Positions 53,529 through 61,456 are shown, numbered from the stretch's first letter. The stretch: 64,000 bases of DNA from Treponema sp. (GCA_016288205.1 JAEEYO010000034.1:16556-80555), one strand, 5' to 3'. The notes: generated by a model from the letters alone, not told the origin. Numbers and translations are program-made.

Positions 53529-54163
53529 GAGCCGTTGTTTTTGACATGGACGGTGTGATTTTGGACAGCGAGACCGTGTATGAGCTTGCATGGAGGGAAG
53601 CCGCCGGAATGCTCGGACTTGACGGGATTGACGAGGTCCACAGTAAGGTTCTGGGCATGGATGAGAAGGGCTGCATTGAGACCCTGCAAGGACGCTACGG
53701 AAAGGATTTTGACGCGAAGGGATTCTGGGATTTGACCACGGATCTTTCTGTGAAGTATATGGAAGAAAAAGGGATTCCGCTCAAACCCTATGCGAGGGAA
53801 ATCCTTGTGTATTTGAAAGCGAAAGAATATCCTCTTGCGCTCGCGACTTCCAACGACAGGGATTTTGCTCAGGACGTGCTTCGGGATTCCGCCCTGCTTG
53901 ATTTTTTTGACTCCGCGGTTTACGGAAACGACATTTCAAAATCAAAGCCGGAGCCGGAGATTTACCTTAAGGCATGTGAAAAGCTGGGGATCGCTCCCGG
54001 GAACACCGTCGCGGTTGAGGACAGTCCGAACGGAATAAAATCAGCATGGAGCGCGGGACTGAAGACCGTGATGGTTCCTGACCGCATCCAGCCGGACGAT
54101 GAGCTTTTAAAATCAGTCTGGAATCTGCTGCCGGATTTGAAATCGCTTGAGAAAATCCTTTAG
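53525..54163 (+). CDS. HAD hydrolase, beta-phosphoglucomutase/phosphatase type
   Basis: A 212-residue subfamily IA HAD protein. Motif I is AVVFDMDGVILDSE, motif II is in LALATSNDRDF, the lysine motif is SKSKPEPEIYLKACEKLG, and motif IV is VAVEDSPNGIKSAWSAGL. The complete motif set predicts activity as a sugar-phosphate phosphatase or mutase. Translation is coupled to the upstream HAD gene. It converges on pflA with a 7-bp gap. Confidence 0.85.
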   Translation: MRAVVFDMDGVILDSETVYELAWREAAGMLGLDGIDEVHSKVLGMDEKGCIETLQGRYGKDFDAKGFWDLTTDLSVKYMEEKGIPLKPYAREILVYLKAKEYPLALATSNDRDFAQDVLRDSALLDFFDSAVYGNDISKSKPEPEIYLKACEKLGIAPGNTVAVEDSPNGIKSAWSAGLKTVMVPDRIQPDDELLKSVWNLLPDLKSLEKIL

Positions 54164-54170
54164 TCTCAGC

Positions 54171-54920
54171 TCAGTCTTTCCATCCGTTGTATTTGTCGCA
54201 CTCCAGAATTTCCTTTGCATTCTTTATGCGCTCCGCACTCGGTGAAGAGACTCCCTCAAGCGGATATGGAATGCCCAGCTCCTTGTATTTCGCGACTCCG
54301 AGCGTGTGGTAAGGCAGAACCTCGACCCTCTGCACATTGGAAAGCGTCCTGATGAAATCCCTTGTGCGCGTAAGAAATCCGTCGTTGTCTGAGCCGCCGG
54401 GAACAAGCACGTGCCGTATCCAGATGGGCTTTTTTATTTCGTCAAGATAACGGAACATTTCTATTATATTCTCGTTCGGGTGTCCGGTGAGTTTCACATG
54501 CTCGCCTGAGTCAATGTGCTTGATGTCCATGAGCAGGGTGTCGGTTAGCTCCATGAGACGCTGGAACTTCTCGAACCATTGGCCGGATTTTGTGAAAGGC
54601 GCGCCCGATGTGTCTATGCATGTGTTGATTCCGTGTTTTTTTGCCTCGGTAAAAAGGTCAATCAGAAAATCAATCTGTACGAGGGGTTCTCCTCCGCTGA
54701 CGGTGATTCCTCCCTTGTCTCCCCAGTAGTTCTGGCAGCTCAAGGCTTCCTGAATCAGTTCGTCGGGGCTTCTGAGTTCTCCGCCGTTCATTTTCCATGT
54801 GTCGGGATTGTGGCAGAAAAGGCATCTGAGTGGACATCCGCTCAAAAAGATGATGTATCTCACTCCGGGACCATCTACTGATCCGAAGCTTTCTATTGAA
54901 TGTATGTAGCCTTTTGTCAT
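54171..54920 (-). CDS. pflA: Pyruvate formate-lyase activating enzyme
   Basis: A 249-residue radical SAM activase that places the glycyl radical on pyruvate formate-lyase under anaerobic conditions. The cluster motif is FLSGCPLRCLFCHNPDTW (C-x3-C-x2-C), followed by GGITVSGGEPLVQ, TCIDTSGA, LLMDIKHID and IRHVLVPGGSDN, all characteristic. The start MTKGYIHSIESFGSVDGPGV is the standard one; GGAG lies before the ATG. No pflB is adjacent. Confidence 0.93.
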   Translation of the reverse strand: MTKGYIHSIESFGSVDGPGVRYIIFLSGCPLRCLFCHNPDTWKMNGGELRSPDELIQEALSCQNYWGDKGGITVSGGEPLVQIDFLIDLFTEAKKHGINTCIDTSGAPFTKSGQWFEKFQRLMELTDTLLMDIKHIDSGEHVKLTGHPNENIIEMFRYLDEIKKPIWIRHVLVPGGSDNDGFLTRTRDFIRTLSNVQRVEVLPYHTLGVAKYKELGIPYPLEGVSSPSAERIKNAKEILECDKYNGWKD

Positions 54921-54962
54921 GGCGGGACTCCTTGTGTGGCTTTCTTTAGCCGATGTATTCTA

Positions 54963-55922
54963 CTATATCAGGGCTGAGATGTCAATCTTCTGCATGGGCC
55001 AGGGCTCCATATCCAGCATGGAAAAAAGCTTGCTCAGCTTTATGAACCGGACCCGTTTGAATTTCGGATCATCCATCCATGCGGCCCTGTCTTTGTTGTC
55101 CTCGTAGACGAAGGTGCAGTCGGGACAAAGCTTCTGGACAAGTTCCCCTCCGTTGTCGAACACGAGCCGGTGCAGGTCGTACATCTGTCCGAAGTCCCTT
55201 TCCGCGCTGAGAGCCAGCTTGAATTTGCCGTGCAGTTTTTTTGATTTTGCCGAGCGGTTCCTGCGGTGATAGAGCATTGAGATTTTTTCCACCATGGCTT
55301 TTCTGTATGCCTTTATCTTTCGCCTTGTGATTTCCTGCTCAACGGTGTGCAGTGCCGAAAGATTTTCATCCAGAAATTCCTTGACTTTCATCCCTTTTGC
55401 TTCGCAGAGTTTTTGCATTAGCATCATCGTCATGATTGCGTCGTCGCTGCTTTTGTGTGCCTGCAATGCGCTTGTGTCCACGCCGTAGAATTTGAGCCAC
55501 GCGGAAAGTCCGTTGTGCGAGTCATTCATCCGGTCGGCGATGACGTGCAAATCATAGGCGGAGAAATCAATCTGCGGGAGACTGAAATTCTTGCATGCGC
55601 TCACCAAAAATGAAATGTCGTTCTCAACGGCGAATCCGATGTTTTTTCGTCCCGGCGCGGTGAGCAGATTTTTTATCCTTTCGTAATGGAATGAAAAATC
55701 CGGGTGGGAAAGAAAGTATTCCCGGGGATAGGCGAGTGTGCATTTTGCTCGTCCTGAAAAAAGAATCGGGTCGAATTCAGAGCGCGGGTTCATAACGATG
55801 TCCTCGCTTTCAATGATGCTCAGATTTTTGTCGCACAAGGCATATCCGAAGGAGCAGATGTGTCCCTCTCCGTCGTAGTTGTTCGCGCTCTCAATGTCAA
55901 AAAATAAATAGGTCTCGTCCAT
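54963..55922 (-). CDS. DEDD-family 3'-5' exonuclease-like protein
   Basis: A 319-residue protein whose first 185 residues look like a DnaQ-type exonuclease. LFFDIESANN holds the first Asp and Glu, NIGFAVENDISFL the second Asp region, and HKSSDDAIMT the last His and Asp (DEDDh arrangement). The C-terminal 130 residues are basic, with an unassigned domain. It is encoded 12 bp after uvrB, so a repair or nucleic-acid-trimming role is plausible. GAGGAG precedes the ATG. Confidence 0.78.
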   Translation of the reverse strand: MDETYLFFDIESANNYDGEGHICSFGYALCDKNLSIIESEDIVMNPRSEFDPILFSGRAKCTLAYPREYFLSHPDFSFHYERIKNLLTAPGRKNIGFAVENDISFLVSACKNFSLPQIDFSAYDLHVIADRMNDSHNGLSAWLKFYGVDTSALQAHKSSDDAIMTMMLMQKLCEAKGMKVKEFLDENLSALHTVEQEITRRKIKAYRKAMVEKISMLYHRRNRSAKSKKLHGKFKLALSAERDFGQMYDLHRLVFDNGGELVQKLCPDCTFVYEDNKDRAAWMDDPKFKRVRFIKLSKLFSMLDMEPWPMQKIDISALI

Positions 55923-55934
55923 CAGACTCTCCTC

Positions 55935-57932
55935 TTACTTTCCATACGTCTTCTCAATCTCCATGATTTTGTCACGCAGGGCCGCGGCATCCTCATAATC
56001 AAGACGGTCGGCGGCTTCCATCATTTCCTGTCTCAAGGCCGCAAGTACTTTTCGTCGCTGGGCGGGCACCATCAGGTTCATGCGTTTTTGCAGTGCTCCA
56101 AGCTCCACCTCGGCATTTTCCTTTGCGTCTTCCACTTGGTGCTCAAGTATGTCCTCAACGGCTTTTTTGATTGTCTTCGGCGTGATTCCGTGTTCCTTGT
56201 TGTAGGCTTCCTGTATGCTTCTTCGTCGCTTGGTCTCTTCAATCGCCTCTTTCATTGCGTCGCTCATGCGGTCGGCGTACATCACGACTTTTCCCTCTGC
56301 GTTGCGTGCGGCGCGTCCTATTATCTGGATGAGGCTCGTCGTGCTCCTGAGGAATCCGATTTTGTCTGCGTCCAGAAGTGCGATGAAACTTACCTCGGGC
56401 AGGTCGATTCCTTCCCGCAAAAGGTTGATTCCAATCAGCACGTCGATTTCTCCCGCCCTCAGGTTCTTCAGGATTTCAACCCTTTCGAATGTGTCAATCT
56501 CCGAGTGGATGTACTGCACTTTCATGCTGAGCCCGGTGAGGTAGTCGGTGAGGTCCTCTGCCATTTTTTTCGTGAGGGTCAGAATCAGGCTGCGCTCTTT
56601 TTTGGCGATTCTCTCCTGCACTTCCTTGTAGATGTCCTGCATCTGTCCCTCGCTCGGTCTTACCTCGACAATGGGATCAAGGAGGCCGGTGGGTCGGATT
56701 ATCTGCTCCACAATCTGCGTGCTCTGTTTTACTTCCTGAGGCCGTGGGGTGGCGGTGACGTAGATTACCTGGTTCATTTTTTTCGTGAACTCATCGGCTT
56801 TCAGGGGGCGGTTGTCAAGGGCTGACGGGAGGCGGAATCCGAAATCAACAAGGTTCTGCTTGCGGCTGCGGTCTCCCTCGTACATGGCTCCAATCTGCGG
56901 GACTGTCACGTGGGCCTCGTCAATCAGGCAGAGAAAATCATCCGGGAAATAATGCAGCAGTGTCGCGGGCGGATCACCGGGTTTTCTTCCAGCGATCGGC
57001 GCGGAGTAATTTTCAATCCCCGAGCAATAGCCCATCTCGTTCAGCATCTCCATGTCGTAGGTCACGCGTGTTTTCAGTCTTTCGGCCTCAAGGACTTTTC
57101 CCTGTCCCTGTAGCTTCTCCACACGGTCTTTCATTTCGCTCAGGATTTTTTTGCTTGCCTCGCCGAGCATCTCCCGTGGCACTACGAAGTGTTTTGCGGG
57201 ATAAAGCCATAGCTCGTCCAAATCTTCTATTGTGTCTCCCGAAACGACGTTGAAGCGCCGGATTCTCACAACCTCGTCAAAATCAAGCTCCACACGGTAT
57301 GCCTCGTCGGTTTCCATGTAGGGCGGGAAGATGTCGATTATGTCTCCGTGGATTCTGAATTTGCCGCGCTCCAAAATCATGTCGTTGCGCTGGTACTGCA
57401 CGCTGATCAGGCTCAGGGCGAGTTTCTGAAGGTCGAGCATCTGTCCCTTTTCAACGTGGGTGCGCATTTCCTTGTAGAGGTCAGGCATTCCGAGTCCGTA
57501 TATGCAGCTTACCGTCGCAACTATGATTACGTCTCGTCTTTCCATTAGCGCGTATGTGGCGGCGAGTCTGAGCTTGTCTATCTCCTCGTTTACAGAAGCG
57601 TCTTTTTCTATGTACAGGTCGCGGGCTGGAACATAAGCTTCGGGCTGATAGTAGTCGTAGTAGCTCACGAAATATTCCACGGCGTTGTCGGGGAAAAAGG
57701 TCTTGAACTCACGGTAGAGCTGTGCGGACAGGGTTTTGTTGTGGCTGATTATGAGCGTGGGTCTTTGCACCGCCTCAATGATTTTTGCCATGGTGAAGGT
57801 TTTTCCGCTTCCGGTTACTCCCTTCAGGGTCTGGTATTTGTCTCCGCGCAGGAATCCTTCGGCAAGTTTTTGAATTGCCTGTGGCTGGTCTCCCGACGGC
57901 TCATAGTCCGAAACAACATGAAATTTCCGCAT
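55935..57932 (-). CDS. uvrB: Excinuclease ABC subunit B
   Basis: A 665-residue helicase-like DNA repair protein. Walker A is GVTGSGKTFTMAK, the beta-hairpin region is YYDYYQPEAYVPARD, the DEAH-like box is LCLIDEAHVTVPQ, and helicase motif VI is QIIGRAARNAEGKV. The C-terminal UVR motif (AADRLDYEDAAALRDKI) binds UvrC. It verifies damage in nucleotide-excision repair. AAGGA precedes the ATG; TATAAT followed by AGAAGAAA lies 28 bp upstream at 57960-57965. Confidence 0.97.
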   Translation of the reverse strand: MRKFHVVSDYEPSGDQPQAIQKLAEGFLRGDKYQTLKGVTGSGKTFTMAKIIEAVQRPTLIISHNKTLSAQLYREFKTFFPDNAVEYFVSYYDYYQPEAYVPARDLYIEKDASVNEEIDKLRLAATYALMERRDVIIVATVSCIYGLGMPDLYKEMRTHVEKGQMLDLQKLALSLISVQYQRNDMILERGKFRIHGDIIDIFPPYMETDEAYRVELDFDEVVRIRRFNVVSGDTIEDLDELWLYPAKHFVVPREMLGEASKKILSEMKDRVEKLQGQGKVLEAERLKTRVTYDMEMLNEMGYCSGIENYSAPIAGRKPGDPPATLLHYFPDDFLCLIDEAHVTVPQIGAMYEGDRSRKQNLVDFGFRLPSALDNRPLKADEFTKKMNQVIYVTATPRPQEVKQSTQIVEQIIRPTGLLDPIVEVRPSEGQMQDIYKEVQERIAKKERSLILTLTKKMAEDLTDYLTGLSMKVQYIHSEIDTFERVEILKNLRAGEIDVLIGINLLREGIDLPEVSFIALLDADKIGFLRSTTSLIQIIGRAARNAEGKVVMYADRMSDAMKEAIEETKRRRSIQEAYNKEHGITPKTIKKAVEDILEHQVEDAKENAEVELGALQKRMNLMVPAQRRKVLAALRQEMMEAADRLDYEDAAALRDKIMEIEKTYGK

Positions 57933-57959
57933 TTGCCTTTCCTTGAATTGATTTCTTCT

Positions 57960-57965
57960 ATTATA
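57960..57965 (-). promoter_or_regulatory. -10 box of uvrB
   Basis: On the minus strand TATAAT (57965-57960) followed by AGAAGAAA, the same downstream sequence as the binding-protein operon at 23049. The -35 at 17 bp is TTCCAT. No obvious LexA box was seen. Confidence 0.5.
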
Positions 57966-57978
57966 TTATATTTTTTCT

Positions 57979-58081
57979 GGAAATGGAATATGGAAAGATG
58001 AAAGTGGAAAGCTTTGCGAGTGGAGAGTTGAAAGATGAAAGTGGAAAGCTGTACGAGTGGAAAGTGAATATTCCACATTCC
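57979..58081 (+). repeat. Heptamer repeat tract C inside an inverted repeat
   Basis: Units AGATGAA, AGTGGAA, AGTGGAG, AGTTGAA, AGATGAA, AGTGGAA, AGTGGAA run from 57989 to 58069, interrupted twice by nine-base AGCTTTGCG and AGCTGTACG. TGGAATAT (57984-57991) and ATATTCCA (58068-58075) flank the tract as an inverted repeat, so it resembles a small mobile or folding element. Confidence 0.75.
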
Positions 58082-58083
58082 CC

Positions 58084-58112
58084 TTGACATAAAATGCAAG
58101 TTTCCATAAAAT
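58084..58112 (+). promoter_or_regulatory. Consensus promoter upstream of the CTGTCAA array
   Basis: TTGACA at 58084-58089, 17-bp spacer, TAAAAT at 58107-58112. The predicted transcript would pass through the 17-copy array into the lipoprotein at 58414. An ATG at 58119 opens only six codons. Confidence 0.65.
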
Positions 58113-58146
58113 AAACACATGCTGAAAATATTTTGCTGAGGAAAAA

Positions 58147-58314
58147 ATGCAAAGAATACTTGACAAAACATCTGTGATGATTAAACTCTGTCAACTGTCA
58201 ACTGTCAACTGTCAACTGTCAACTGTCAACTGTCAACTGTCAACTGTCAACTGTCAACTGTCAACTGTCAACTGTCAACTGTCAACTGTCAACTGTCAAC
58301 TGTCAATGGCGTAA
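58147..58314 (+). CDS. Possible 55-residue reading frame through the heptamer array
   Basis: ATG 58147 is preceded by TGAGGAAAAA and follows a consensus promoter. After 14 ordinary residues (MQRILDKTSVMIKL) the frame encodes five copies of CQLSTVN from the heptamer array, then CQLSMA and TAA. Because seven is not a multiple of three, a change in copy number would alter the frame at the exit. It may be a real small peptide, a leader that tunes the next gene, or chance. No homology is claimed. Confidence 0.3.
   Translation: MQRILDKTSVMIKLCQLSTVNCQLSTVNCQLSTVNCQLSTVNCQLSTVNCQLSMA
58188..58306 (+). repeat. 17 perfect tandem copies of CTGTCAA
   Basis: 119 bp made of exactly 17 heptamers with no mismatch, ending 107 bp before the lipoprotein ATG. 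On the minus strand each unit reads TTGACAG and so contains a consensus -35 box. Perfect identity and length suggest slippage-prone, recently expanded DNA. The sequence belongs to the same AGTKGAM heptamer pattern as the other tracts. Confidence 0.97.
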
Positions 58315-58413
58315 ATTTTGCTCTACAATTTTTAAACGGTAACTATGCCCGGAATTTTTCGTTCGCGAAGGATTCCGGTTTTTTTTGTTTTTAAAAACTT
58401 TTGGAGGAAAAGC

Positions 58414-60465
58414 ATGAGGAAAAATGTTTTTAAACTTGCACTCGCCCTTGGGGCCGCAATGCTTTTTGGATTCGCAGGATGCAAAGCTCAAATAGACGAA
58501 CCTGAGCTGAGTACACCATCGGGCTATACCGTGGGCATTTCGGCAGGCATTAAAAATGGAAGAGTGAGTGCCGACAAGCAGACTGCGGAAAAGGGTCAAA
58601 CCGTAACCTTGACGCTTGCCGCAAATGCAGGCTACCAGTTCAATTCTATTTCCGTAAGGGATGCCTCCAATAAAAGAGTTGAGATTGAAACCGTCACAGC
58701 CGGAACGAAATACACGTTTGTCATGCCGGAAAGCAATGTGACAGTGGGCGCAATTTTCTCATCAAGGCGCTATAACGTAGGCATTTCAGAATACGTTGAA
58801 AATGGAAGAGTGACCGCCGACAAGCTGACTGCGCAAATGGGGCAAATCGTAAGCTTTACGCTTATGGCAAACGAAGGCTACAAGCTCCGTTCGATTTCCG
58901 TAAGGGATGCCTCAAATAATGGTGTTGGGATTTCAACCGTCAAAGCTAGAACGAAATACATGTTTGTCATGCCGGCAAGCGATGTGACATTGGGCGCAAG
59001 TTTCGTACCTGAGTCAGTTGCACCAACGGGCTATACCGTGGACATTTCGTCAGGCATTGAAAATGGAATCGTGACTGCCGACAAACTGACGGCACAAAAG
59101 GATGAGACCGTAACTTTGACGCTTTCGGCAAGCGAGGGCTACGAGTTCGATTCGATTTCCGTAAAGGATGCCTCAAACAACATCGTCGAGACTACAGCAG
59201 TAACGGCCGGAACGAAATACACGTTCGTCATGCCGGAAAGCGATGTGACAGTGGGCGCAAGTTTCACACCAAAGCGCTATACCGTGTGCATTTCAGAGGA
59301 CATTGAAAATGGAACTGTGACAACCGACAAGCTGACTGCAAAAAAAGGTCAAACCGTAATTCTGACGCTTACGGCAAGCGAGGGCTACGAGTTCGATTCT
59401 ATTTCCGTAAAGGATGCCTCAAACAACAGCGTCGAGACTACAGCCGTCACAGCCGGAACAAAATACACATTTGTCATGCCGGAAAGCAATGTGACAGTGA
59501 GCGCAAATTTCACACTTGAAACATCGCCTCTTCCGGTGTCTGTGGAGATGGTGGATGTGATAACATCGAGCACGACAATAACAGGAGCAAACAACACGAA
59601 CAATTATGAGGGCGTGTTCATTGCAAACCGTAATGTAACGCTCAGTCCGTTCAGCATGGGAAAATACGAGGTTACGCAGGATTTGTACAAGGCTGTCATG
59701 TACGGTGAGAAAGTTGGAGATTCCGCGTTAACCTCCGAGCCGTCAAAATGCAAGGAAACTGGAGACTATCCGCTTGTGGCAGGGGAGACTCAGAAATACC
59801 GTCCTGTGGAAGGAGTGACGTGGTATGACGCGGTGTATTTCTGCAACGTGCTTACGGAAAAAACTCTCGGTGCGGCAAACAAGGTTTACTCAATAACAGG
59901 CATAACGGTCAGCGACGGTCACATAACCAGCGCAACGGTAACAATGAACAAGACCAAGTCAGGCTACAGGCTTCCGACCGAGGCGGAATGGGAATTCGCA
60001 GCCCGTGGGGGAGACACAACCAAGCCGGACTGGAACTACACATTCAGCGGACACTCAACTGCAGACGGAGTTTCTTATAATGCTACAAAGAATGCAGGGC
60101 TGGACAACGTGGGCTGGTACTGGTTCAACACAGGGAACGGCGGAGTCACGGGAGGTTCTGGATCCTCAATAGGAAATCCTGGCTTTGGAACGCACGAGGT
60201 AGGAAAGAAAGCGGCGAACAGGCTCGGACTTTACGACATGAGCGGAAACGTGTGGGAATGGTGCTGGGACTGGAAAGACTCGGTTGGAACGGGAAACGTG
60301 ACTGACCCCACCGGGCCCTCGTCGGGTTCCGACCGCGTCAGGCGCGGCGGTAGCTGGCACATCAATAGTGCGCGCAACAGCTCGGTCTGCCTCCGGTACA
60401 ACGACGTCCCGGACTTCCTCTACGACGACATTGGCTTCCGTGTTGTGCGTTCCAGGTCTGAATAA
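58414..60465 (+). CDS. Lipoprotein with InlB-like repeats and FGE/C-type-lectin domain; candidate DGR variable protein
   Basis: A 683-residue lipoprotein (lipobox GFAGC, Cys23; GGAGG before the ATG). Four repeats of 82-87 residues start at Tyr38, Tyr120, Tyr207 and Tyr289 (YTVGISAGIKNGRV... to YTFVMPESNVTVGA), of the divergent InlB B-repeat type that forms a stalk. Residues 374-683 are an FGE/SUMF1 fold: MGKYEVTQDLYKAVM, VTWYDAVYFCNVL, GYRLPTEAEWEFAARGG, LGLYDMSGNVWEWCWDW. The last part, RVRRGGSW then 24 residues then IGFRVV, has 18 of 24 codons ending in C, against about 23 of 80 just before. That is the mark of a DGR variable region, as in T. denticola TvpA. It probably binds ligands at the cell surface. 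Confidence 0.85.
   Translation: MRKNVFKLALALGAAMLFGFAGCKAQIDEPELSTPSGYTVGISAGIKNGRVSADKQTAEKGQTVTLTLAANAGYQFNSISVRDASNKRVEIETVTAGTKYTFVMPESNVTVGAIFSSRRYNVGISEYVENGRVTADKLTAQMGQIVSFTLMANEGYKLRSISVRDASNNGVGISTVKARTKYMFVMPASDVTLGASFVPESVAPTGYTVDISSGIENGIVTADKLTAQKDETVTLTLSASEGYEFDSISVKDASNNIVETTAVTAGTKYTFVMPESDVTVGASFTPKRYTVCISEDIENGTVTTDKLTAKKGQTVILTLTASEGYEFDSISVKDASNNSVETTAVTAGTKYTFVMPESNVTVSANFTLETSPLPVSVEMVDVITSSTTITGANNTNNYEGVFIANRNVTLSPFSMGKYEVTQDLYKAVMYGEKVGDSALTSEPSKCKETGDYPLVAGETQKYRPVEGVTWYDAVYFCNVLTEKTLGAANKVYSITGITVSDGHITSATVTMNKTKSGYRLPTEAEWEFAARGGDTTKPDWNYTFSGHSTADGVSYNATKNAGLDNVGWYWFNTGNGGVTGGSGSSIGNPGFGTHEVGKKAANRLGLYDMSGNVWEWCWDWKDSVGTGNVTDPTGPSSGSDRVRRGGSWHINSARNSSVCLRYNDVPDFLYDDIGFRVVRSRSE
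60331..60438 (+). other. Candidate DGR variable region (VR)
   Basis: From GAC CGC GTC to GGC TTC CGT at the 3' end of the lipoprotein gene. Codons between TGG and ATT are mostly NNC (CAC ATC AAC GTC TGC CTC TAC GAC GTC GAC TTC CTC TAC GAC GAC), as expected when AAC codons of a template are changed at both A positions. It is followed within 50 bp by a nested hairpin. Confidence 0.6.
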
Positions 60466-60477
60466 AAGAAAAAAAAT

Positions 60478-60524
60478 ACGCTCCGTTTAAAGAGACCGCC
60501 AAGGCGGTCGATAGAACGGAGCGT
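60478..60524 (+). terminator. Nested hairpin after the lipoprotein gene
   Basis: ACGCTCCGTT (60478-60487) pairs perfectly with AACGGAGCGT (60515-60524). Inside it GACCGCC (60494-60500) pairs perfectly with GGCGGTC (60503-60509). It is followed by GTG and nine A, so it suits a terminator poorly on this strand. Position and strength resemble the hairpin or cruciform found just after DGR variable regions. Confidence 0.75.
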
Positions 60525-60631
60525 GTGAAAAAAAAATTCGGTAAAATTTTCCAGTGTGATATGCGGTGAAAGTATCCGTACACAGAGTGAATTTTTTTCG
60601 GAGAAAAAGGGGAAGTGGCCGTAAAAAACAG

Positions 60632-60732
60632 GTGAGACCGGGCCCGCGTCGGGTTCCAACCGCGTCAAACGCGGCGGTGGCTGGAACAACAACATGGTTT
60701 CCCGGATTTGTTCAAAAAATATTCTAAGCTAA
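60632..60732 (+). pseudogene. Truncated template-like copy of the variable region
   Basis: Bases from about 60636 to 60693 repeat the 3' part of the lipoprotein gene (ACCGGGCCC...GGTTCC...CGCGTC..GCGGCGGT.GCTGG). Most differences fall at adenines here: AACCGC against GACCGC, CAAACGC against CAGGCGC, AAC AAC AAC against CAC ATC AAT. After that it diverges and reaches a stop at 60730-60732. It could be a broken DGR template repeat or the stub of a second FGE-type gene. Confidence 0.6.
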
Positions 60733-60860
60733 TTGAAGAACAATCCACGCATCCCTCCGGGAACTTTTGTTTTCGGGGGGATGTTTTTTTTAAAAAATTT
60801 TGTCATTTTGATTACCATAATGAAAATCCGTTGATACTATTATATATAGAGGAAAATTAA

Positions 60861-61313
60861 ATGACAAAAAAAGAATTCAAAAAGTCCCCCGCATGGGAAG
60901 AACTAAGAAGTACTACCATGCACACACAAGCATACGGTATAGAATATTAAACAATGAGCTGAGTTTTGCTGTTTTTTTCGAAGAAAAAATGGGAGCCTTC
61001 GCGACCAAACAAAAACTTGAAGAGCAAGCTTGCTTGCGACGAGCATTTCAAGGAGGTTTACGCGGCGATGAATTTACGTGAAATGGACATACGCAGGGAA
61101 GAGCGGCAGGCGGCACTTGCGGAAGGAATGCAGATTGGTCTCAGCAAAGGTTTGAAGCAGGGCCTGAATCAAGGAATAAAGCAAGGTGAGCACGAGGCAA
61201 AAATTAACGCTGCGAAAGCGATGCTCGTTGACGGACTTGATGCGACAAAAATCGCTGAATATTTGGATTTACCAGTAGAAATCATAAATGGGGCGTGTGA
61301 AGCAGATCGCTGA
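60861..61313 (+). pseudogene. Degenerate Rpn-family (PD-(D/E)xK) nuclease/transposase
   Basis: The first 15 codons (MTKKEFKKSPAWEEL) match the intact copy at 61570, then the frame breaks and stops at 60948-60950. A C-terminal remnant resumes by 61068 (NLREMDIRREERQAALAEGM, GLSKGLKQGLNQGIKQGE) and runs to 61313. The whole nuclease core is lost. The 60 bases before the ATG also resemble those before the intact copy, so the two arose by duplication. Confidence 0.8.
60985..61040 (+). repeat. 55-bp dispersed repeat, copy 1
   Basis: Contains GCGACCAAACAAAAACTTGA and AGAGCAAGCT. It recurs at 62482-62536 with few changes. Here it sits inside the broken Rpn gene; the second copy lies just after the intact Rpn gene. 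Confidence 0.85.
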
Positions 61314-61391
61314 ATCGCTTTCCGTAAAAGTATAGAATCGCTTTAAAAACTGATTTTTTTGAGGTTCCCATAATCAGTTAAAATTTACAAT

Positions 61392-61456
61392 CGGATTTGT
61401 TTACGGCTAACACCGTTCACTAAGCGAGCGGAAAACGTTAGTTTTGAGCAAATCCG
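61392..61456. other. Long imperfect hairpin between the two Rpn copies
   Basis: CGGATTTG (61392-61399) pairs with CAAATCCG (61449-61456), and inside it CTAAC (61407-61411) pairs with GTTAG (61437-61441). It is followed by TTTGTTTTATCTTTTGC. It could be a terminator for the broken gene or a structured end of a mobile unit. Apart from this, I see nothing in 61314-61569. Confidence 0.6.

Noticed and set aside
58188..58306. CRISPR-like or promoter array
   Set aside because: Units are only 7 bp with no spacers, so it is not CRISPR. On the minus strand each unit holds TTGACA, but no -10 box lies 16-18 bp beyond the last unit.
57933..60860. A complete DGR cassette in the window
   Set aside because: No frame on either strand encodes a reverse transcriptase or an Avd-like four-helix protein; only the target gene and a partial copy are present.
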